Source: Takifugu bimaculatus
Lineage: Eukaryota; Chordata; Actinopteri; Tetraodontiformes; Tetraodontidae
Assembly: GCA_004026145.2 (NCBI GenBank)
Contig: CP034986.1
Span: forward strand, 8,114,929 to 8,178,928
Direction: 5' to 3'
DNA: 64,000 nucleotides
This document shows positions 59,640 to 64,000 of the stretch, piece after piece. The notes under the pieces are model-generated. The model worked only from the letters and a program-made list of their open reading frames with translations, ran no database searches and was not told the origin of the DNA. How positions within the stretch are numbered: position 1 is the stretch's first letter; the number at the start of each line of letters is the position of its first letter. A program made the position numbers and the translations under genes.

Positions 59640-61800
59640 TGTTTTTTTAGGGTTTTTTTTTCTTTTTGTAACCATGATGAGCAAAACTCTCGACGAGAAG
59701 TGACACCTGGGCCTTTAAAAACGCATTTGCTTTAATTGCATTTCACTTCCCGAATCAGAAACACATCGACACGTTAATTCGTTAATTGCATCTAGGGTTA
59801 GCTTAACGTTCGTGAATGCCAATGTCAAGGAAGAGGCGATTATTTACCGAAATAAGGAAGAAATAAGGAAACTACTGAAAGCGGCCGCCGACACAGGTCG
59901 ATTTGTTGCGCAACGCTGCCATCTTTAGGCCACAGGTGGCAACTGCACTCTATATATTTCTATTTATTTCTATTATTATTATATTTCCTCCACATCGACA
60001 AATCTCTTAAATAAAATTCTGCAGCCACTCAGGGTGATTTCTAGTCCCGTCGTCATCAATAACTCAAAAGGAAAGTGGCGTCTGAGAGGAACTCATAGAG
60101 TTGATCTTGATCGCTCTTTTGTCCTTTAAAACTCGTTATTGCGAAATACGGAAATACAATTCTCGGACAGCAGGGGGCGCCACGCCCGCGGCTTGGACCG
60201 CTTCATTTTTCAAGGGTTGCACTTTTCTCTTTGTTCTCCACTTTCACAGCACACATGTCCTTGTAGTTCCATCCTTGTGAGGACTTTCACGGGCGTCCCC
60301 CACTAACCTCCTGACCTCACATAAACCTGGTTCCAAACTGTCCTCACTTCCTGCCCTGACTGCTCCAGGAATGAGGTTTTTGGTCCTCAGTATGTAGCAA
60401 GTACAAGAACACACACACACACACACACACCCATGTACCACTTCCTCGTAAGACAAATGTGAAAGTAAACCCGCTGAGGATCAGCTCAAAACCCCGAGAA
60501 AGTTATCTTGGTTCCACACGAGGTGTTTTTAACAAGTCAACCCCACCATGCTCACACGGGCAGACGCCCTCGTTTCTACACCGGCTGCCAAATGTCCACT
60601 TCCTGCGTCCCTGGTGGAGGAAAATCAACAAAGTTTGGTCTGATAAGAACCTCGGGACAGTTGTGGTGATTCAGAGGTGAACATGGGAAAAAGGCCTCAT
60701 GTGGGACCCTGAGGTGTCCCCTGCTCTGTGTCCAGACCTGTTGTTGTGCAGCTTTATGTCCAGGAAGTCCCCCCCCCCCCCCCCCAAGTCTATATTTAGT
60801 TTGTTTACATTCTTTAAATTCATCTCAGATAAACCTGAGGGCGATCTCGAAGAACCCAGGTTGTATAAAGACTCCGAGGTTCCACCAACGGGAAATAGTT
60901 TCACGGAGAATTATTATTTTTTACATTTCAGGAAATTTGGGTTGAAGCTCGGCCAAAACCTCAACTCTGCGTCTCTGCAGCGGTGTCCGGATCCGCCTTT
61001 CCTGTCAACACTTCAAGTTTTGTTGTAGAGTATTAGAATGTTCAACAGCTTGGATATTTAAATGGTTTTTAGCCACTTGGGACTGAGATCTTAAATAAAT
61101 ATTGCTGCAGGTGCCCCTCCGTGGGCGCTAAAGGCCATTCTGTTCCTACAGTAGCCTGTAGGGTATTAAGATGAACACTATCTAAATATATCTGTCTTTA
61201 TTCTGTAGTTGAAGGTCAGTGATATTAGCATTTAGCTACTTCAGTCCATATTTACACTATAAATTGCTGCTACGAGTGACACAATCTTGTGTTGATGCTA
61301 ATTTTGTCTTGAATTCTGAGCTTTTTTAGACCTGTTTTTATATTATGTAGTGCTGATTATTATCATCCTCGTGTGTTTACTTCCTGTGATGAGCGAGCAC
61401 CAAGCGGATTGTTGAAATTACAGAGAGTCGATTTTAGGAACAAAGGGTAAAACTTCTGTTTACCGACCCCAACGTCCTTGTTTGACTGTTCAAACTTCCG
61501 TTATTGGGGTGTTATTATTGCATGAGCAGTTTGCATGTTTAGCATTAGCTTCCACCCCGCAGCCAGCAGGGGAAGCTAATGCAGTAGTTTTTGGTCCCAC
61601 TGGTTTTAGCATGTGTAGCCTAGCATTAGCAGCCTTGTGACTGTTCCAAATTTCCAGTTAATCTCAGATTCTGAACTTCCCTCAAACGGCTATGAAAGAT
61701 GGAAGTGAAAGCGTTTGCAACAGAAAATCTTGCCGAAATCTGGGAAAAAAACAGCTTCGAAATATTCAGACGCTGGCACTTATGACTGGAAATGAGCAAA
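59640..61800. other. Intergenic DNA between the PLAC8-like and ABR-like genes
   Basis: Upstream of the ABR-like gene and downstream of the PLAC8-like gene. No coding exon recognised. It contains copy 2 of the dispersed repeat and a run of 17 C at 60769-60785. TTAGC-type words are frequent near 61220-61640. Confidence 0.5.
60250..60431. repeat. Dispersed repeat ending in (CA)n, copy 2
   Basis: Has TCCTTGTGAGGAC, a middle part with CACTAACC and repeated CTGACC/CCTCAC words, then GGTCCTCAGTATGTAGCAAGTAC and a (CA)n tail at 60411-60431. Same order of landmarks as the copy at 52068-52260. Confidence 0.6.
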
Positions 61801-61809
61801 AATGTGCTT

Positions 61810-61815
61810 TTTATT
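61810..61815 (-). other. Possible polyadenylation signal of the PLAC8-like gene
   Basis: AATAAA on the minus strand about 190 bases after the stop codon. Confidence 0.4.
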
Positions 61816-62006
61816 GGCTGAAAACTCAGAGCAAAGAAACAGGCATGAAGTTGTTCAAATCAGTGAAGATACGAACGAAGCTTAAGAGTAAATCTAGTTT
61901 GGTTATCTTTAAGCTAACACTGTAATCAAAACAACCCCCCCCCATCCTCAGAAATGTGTGAAGGCTTGCAGATGGGGTCTGATCTGCCATAACGTGCCCC
62001 GGCGCC

Positions 62007-63159
62007 TCAGGCGCTGATCATCTGCGTGGTGACCACCGAGTGGCTGGTGGGGTTGTTCTTCCTGATCTTCAGCTCGCGGCTCATCTGGCACCAGACGCAC
62101 GGGTAGCACCAGTAAATCTTGCAGCAGTCGTCGCAGCAGGAGCCCTGAGGGAGGAAGAGGAGGAAGAGGAGGGAGGTCAGCGGACGAGCCTTCTGCCCCG
62201 GGGGGTGGGGGGGGTACTGAGGGGGGGACTCACGGGGATGTTGTGACGCTCTCGGATGTTGGAGCGCAGGATGCAGGAGACCACGCAGCAGACGTCCAGC
62301 AGGGGCATGCAGCAGCACCAGCCGTAGTCCGAGGCCGTCTGGCACTGCAGGCAGGGGAAGCAGAACAGCCCACAGCAACCTGGGGGGGGGGGCAGAAACT
62401 CAACTTCCTGCCCCAAACAGAAGGAGCTCGGCCCATCGGCCGACACTGGGACTTATTGTTGTAAAATGACTACGTGGCTGATTTAGCAGATTAAAATACA
62501 ATAAAGATACAGCTGATGTCAACGAAAGGTCAAGACGGGGGGGGGGAGGGGCCGCTGCCACGGCAACAAGGCTTCCACCGTGAGTTTCGGGTAAAACGAT
62601 ACCCACCTGCTCGGGCGTGAACTCAAAACAACCCGATCATGGGATTAAAATAAGTCACCTGTGGACTTTGATTCGCTAGTTTTTACAGCTCAGGTTTATT
62701 GCGCGGACACACAGACAGATGCTAATTAACTCCCGGATTTATGACCTCGGGTGGCAAAGCCGGTGGTTCGCCTGCTTTGGTGGCGCGACTGTATCTGAGG
62801 AACAAGCGATAGGCCGCTTTTGCATGGTATCCCGGCAACGCGCCGGTGATGAGGGAGTGTCAGCGGGCGATGCTTAGCGCTCTAATCGAAACCTCCATCA
62901 GCAGGGCGGCGCCGTGACGGCCCCGAACCTGCTCGGCAGCATCATTTGCATGCTCAGACTCACAAGTGCCCATGTCGGTGCAGCAGTCGCACAGGTCCGT
63001 GCTCCACTTCCCGGGTCCCTGGGAGGACGTCACCGTCACCACCTGCGTCGGCTGGTGCTGGACGGGCATCCCGGGGGCGTACGATGGCTGGCCGTGCATC
63101 CCGGGGGCGTACGGAGGCTGGGCCTGCATGGCGGGAGGGTACTGCTGCTGATACGCCAT
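62007..63159 (-). CDS. PLAC8-domain (cornifelin/onzin-like) cysteine-rich small protein
   Basis: Three coding exons join in phase: 62964-63159, 62234-62379 and 62007-62144, about 159 residues. An acceptor 18 bases before the ATG (plus 63178-63179) indicates an untranslated first exon upstream. The N terminus (about 1-45) is Pro/Gln/Tyr-rich with APGM repeats. The PLAC8 domain follows: WSTDLCDCCTDMGTC, CCGLFCFPCLQCQTASDYGWC, LRSNIRERHNIPG and GSCCDDCCKIYWCYPCVWCQ then MSRELKIR. These match the cornifelin/PLAC8/ponzr group of fish, whose members are linked with cell-size control, epithelial differentiation or ion transport; the role of this one is unknown. The cysteine pattern is complete. The repeat-like N terminus (GMHGQPSYAPGM) is longer than in mammalian PLAC8 and closer to fish cornifelin-like proteins. 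Confidence 0.88.
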
Positions 63160-63179
63160 GCCTGGGTGGGTCGGAACCT

Positions 63180-63457
63180 GGGAAAGAACCCAAACACGCC
63201 CTCATCAGTGTGCTGCTAACGAGGGCCTCCTGGCGTCCCACAGGGCCACGTCTGAGTGTCTGTGCGGTTTGCAGCAATCGCTCATCCGAGGAGCATCTTT
63301 ACTGTAACACCTGCTGCTCAAAACCCAGTGGAGCGGCTCCATCTTGTGACTGGTGACACGAAAACATGGTTTTCAATTTAAAAAAAAAAACCCCTCAACG
63401 ATCTGCGGTTAGTCCCGTTGTATGACGTCACCTCGAACGTATTTGAATTGCCTTGAT

Positions 63458-63489
<32 letters not shown>

Positions 63490-64000
63490 CATCTTGAAAC
63501 GTTTAGACTGTGTTTCGCAACACGGTGTCGAGTTTCCTCATCTTTTAGTTCATCAAATTGAAAGAAAAGCAGCATCCTGCCCACGGGATAATGCTAACGT
63601 GCTAGCTAATGCTTGACAGAGATGCACCCGGCCATGAAGACCAATTTTAATAGGCATACGTCGCTTCATTTGTGGAGGAAAAATGCACTTTTTTGATATA
63701 TATGCACACAATTCGAACAATTGCTTCTCGGTTTTAATGTCATGAGTCTAAATAAATCGGTGAAAATGTTGTTTTTTCTCTCTCTCCGGGACAGGAAATA
63801 TTTACTTGAGATAAAAAATCTTTAAGAGTTGCGGCTACCGCTCAAAGAACCCAAGACAAGTTGAAATATTTGGGGGGGGGGGGGGGGTTTGGAAGAAATT
63901 ACCTGAATTAACCTGAAACCTCGCTAAGCACCAATGTGTCCGTTGAGTCCAGTGAACCAGCTTTAAATAAGATAAACTAAGACTAAGGATAATAAAAATA
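63180..64000. other. Upstream region of the PLAC8-like gene
   Basis: No coding exon recognised. It contains a T run at about 63459-63482 and a run of 16 G at 63872-63887. The promoter and untranslated exon should lie here or to the right of the window. Confidence 0.45.

Overview
The window is animal nuclear DNA, almost certainly from a ray-finned fish, probably a percomorph with a compact genome. Genes are split by short introns with GT..AG ends. There are long CA/GT microsatellites, the intergenic gaps are only a few kb, and the proteins are vertebrate families. Nothing bacterial or viral, no CRISPR array and no intact transposon was seen. Most of the gene models below were built by joining exons whose splice phases agree across every junction.

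Layout: (1) 760-979, minus strand, one transmembrane exon of a RELT-family gene that continues off the left end. (2) 9337-15742, plus, the circadian repressor per1, with a CCAAT/CRE/E-box region and a probable untranslated first exon at about 4.57-5.2 kb. (3) 18076-22398, plus, pcolce (procollagen C-proteinase enhancer) with an unusually long Lys/Pro-rich linker. (4) 23156-24030 and 26805-27575, minus, two tandem copies of a TMEM272-like four-pass membrane protein gene; the second copy is frame-disrupted. (5) 28732-32634, minus, a calpain-5-type protease. (6) 33833-35175, plus, cnpy4. (7) 43853-49881, plus, a secreted netrin with a basic insert of about 180 residues. (8) 53981-59595, minus, an ABR/BCR-type RhoGEF-PH-C2-RhoGAP. 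(9) 62007-63159, minus, a small cysteine-rich PLAC8-domain protein.

The genes do not form one pathway. Per1 acts in the nuclear clock feedback loop. Pcolce and the netrin are extracellular and both end in an NTR domain. Cnpy4 is an ER-luminal chaperone-like protein. The ABR-like protein would tune Rac/Rho GTPases. Orientation suggests a shared intergenic promoter between capn5 and cnpy4, which are head to head, and convergent ends for pcolce and the first TMEM272-like copy.

The most notable observations are these. One extra base in per1 falls in the cryptochrome-binding region. Three extra bases lie in the ABR-like gene and one in the second TMEM272-like copy. All five are +1 changes, so sequence error must be excluded before any biological reading. 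The netrin insert carries a furin-type site, and the pcolce linker is built of repeats. I did not find a clear new biological system; the netrin and pcolce linkers are the best candidates for new protein biology.
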